From Macrothele yani (lineage: Eukaryota; Arthropoda; Arachnida; Araneae; Macrothelidae), in the NCBI GenBank assembly GCA_039090855.1, contig CM077016.1, positions 51,789,436-51,853,435 of the forward strand: a stretch of 64,000 bases of DNA, read 5' to 3'. The position numbers were made by a program, and so were the translations under genes. Of the stretch, positions 63,829-64,000 are shown one piece after another. Position 1 is the stretch's first letter. The number at the start of each line of letters is the position of its first letter. Under the pieces are notes generated by a model, which made no database searches, had not been told where the DNA came from, and saw only the letters and a program-made list of their open reading frames with translations.

Positions 63829-64000
63829 TATTGGAGATTCAACTACCACCGTGAACAACTCAATGGGCTATAAGCAGTCGCCCGTCCCTAATTTAGGGTC
63901 GCTGGTTCCAGGGAAGGGAGAGAGCCAGTGCCGTAAGACAAACACAACATCCATGCCTCACCGGGGGGATTCGAACCCGGACCCATCTCGGACAAATGAT
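63829..64000 (-). mobile_element. tRNA-derived SINE, cut by the window end
   Basis: Main family on the minus strand: body ACGGCACTGGCTCTCTCCCT and CCCTAAATTAGGGACGGGCG, box B region GGGTTCGAATCC with an extra CCC insertion. The head continues past 64000. Confidence 0.9.

Noticed and set aside
13107..64000. SINE tRNA heads as functional tRNA genes
   Set aside because: Heads are followed by a constant body and A tail with target duplications, and the stems are not complete; they are retroposons.
1..64000. A host protein-coding gene
   Set aside because: Every frame with recognisable protein motifs belongs to a transposable element; no exon-like series with splice sites was identified by eye.

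Overview
The window is a stretch of repeat-rich animal genome, most likely from an arthropod or another invertebrate. The evidence is the mix of elements: Tc1/mariner DNA transposons of many families, MULE transposons with FLYWCH fingers, RTE, Tx1 and CR1/Jockey-like LINEs, a Penelope-like retroelement of the permuted (Naiad-type) kind, and a tRNA-headed SINE family. I found no host gene and no bacterial or organellar gene. Almost every coding feature is a transposase or reverse transcriptase relic. The species cannot be fixed from the sequence alone; a chelicerate is one possibility (inference only).

Layout. 0-7.7 kb: RTE 3' end, a complete but decayed Tc1 element, a long hairpin, a 2.1-kb MULE with tandem 15-bp subterminal repeats, and a CACTG-ended repeat. 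8.4-10.8 kb: a higher-order tandem repeat, a tRNA cloverleaf-like sequence and a perfect 65-bp palindrome. 11.5-17.2 kb: a truncated Tc1, SINEs, a second MULE carrying a Tx1 fragment, a tRNA-SINE pair, and a second CACTG element. 18.2-20.1 kb: a Tc1 with an open transposase frame inside a pogo/Tigger-type MITE. 21.6-25.9 kb: an internally deleted Tc1/mariner-group element, a 15-bp minisatellite, and two RTE copies in inverted orientation, one carrying a SINE. 26.0-33.7 kb: a Tc1 element split by a full-length 6.4-kb Tx1-type LINE with a 13-bp target duplication. 34.3-38.4 kb: RTE and two mariners in opposite orientation. 38.4-42.5 kb: three Tc1 elements, two of them abutting at a TA run. 43.1-50.2 kb: a Penelope-like element with an N-terminal GIY-YIG domain, a CxC linker and RT, meeting inverted 3' copies at a (TA)n tract that also received a Tc1. 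50.2-52.5 kb: mariner fragment, CR1/Jockey-like LINE, SINEs. 52.8-56.2 kb: a dispersed repeat with two kinds of tandem array. 57.6-58.9 kb: a mariner with an intact 346-residue frame. 59.5-64 kb: deletion-derivative DNA transposon, LINE fragment, and a Tc1 nested in another Tc1.

The genes do not form a pathway. The history is one of layered insertion: SINEs are among the youngest layers (clear target duplications inside LINEs and Tc1), the Tx1 LINE jumped into a Tc1, and TA-targeting elements accumulated in TA microsatellites. Two transposase frames remain open from end to end (18649-19680 and 57782-58822), and the Penelope-like RT is open over its whole RT domain. Four of the Tc1 elements belong to related families; in the three where the spacing can be read, there are 32 residues between the second D and the E instead of the usual 34, and another Tc1 element has 36.
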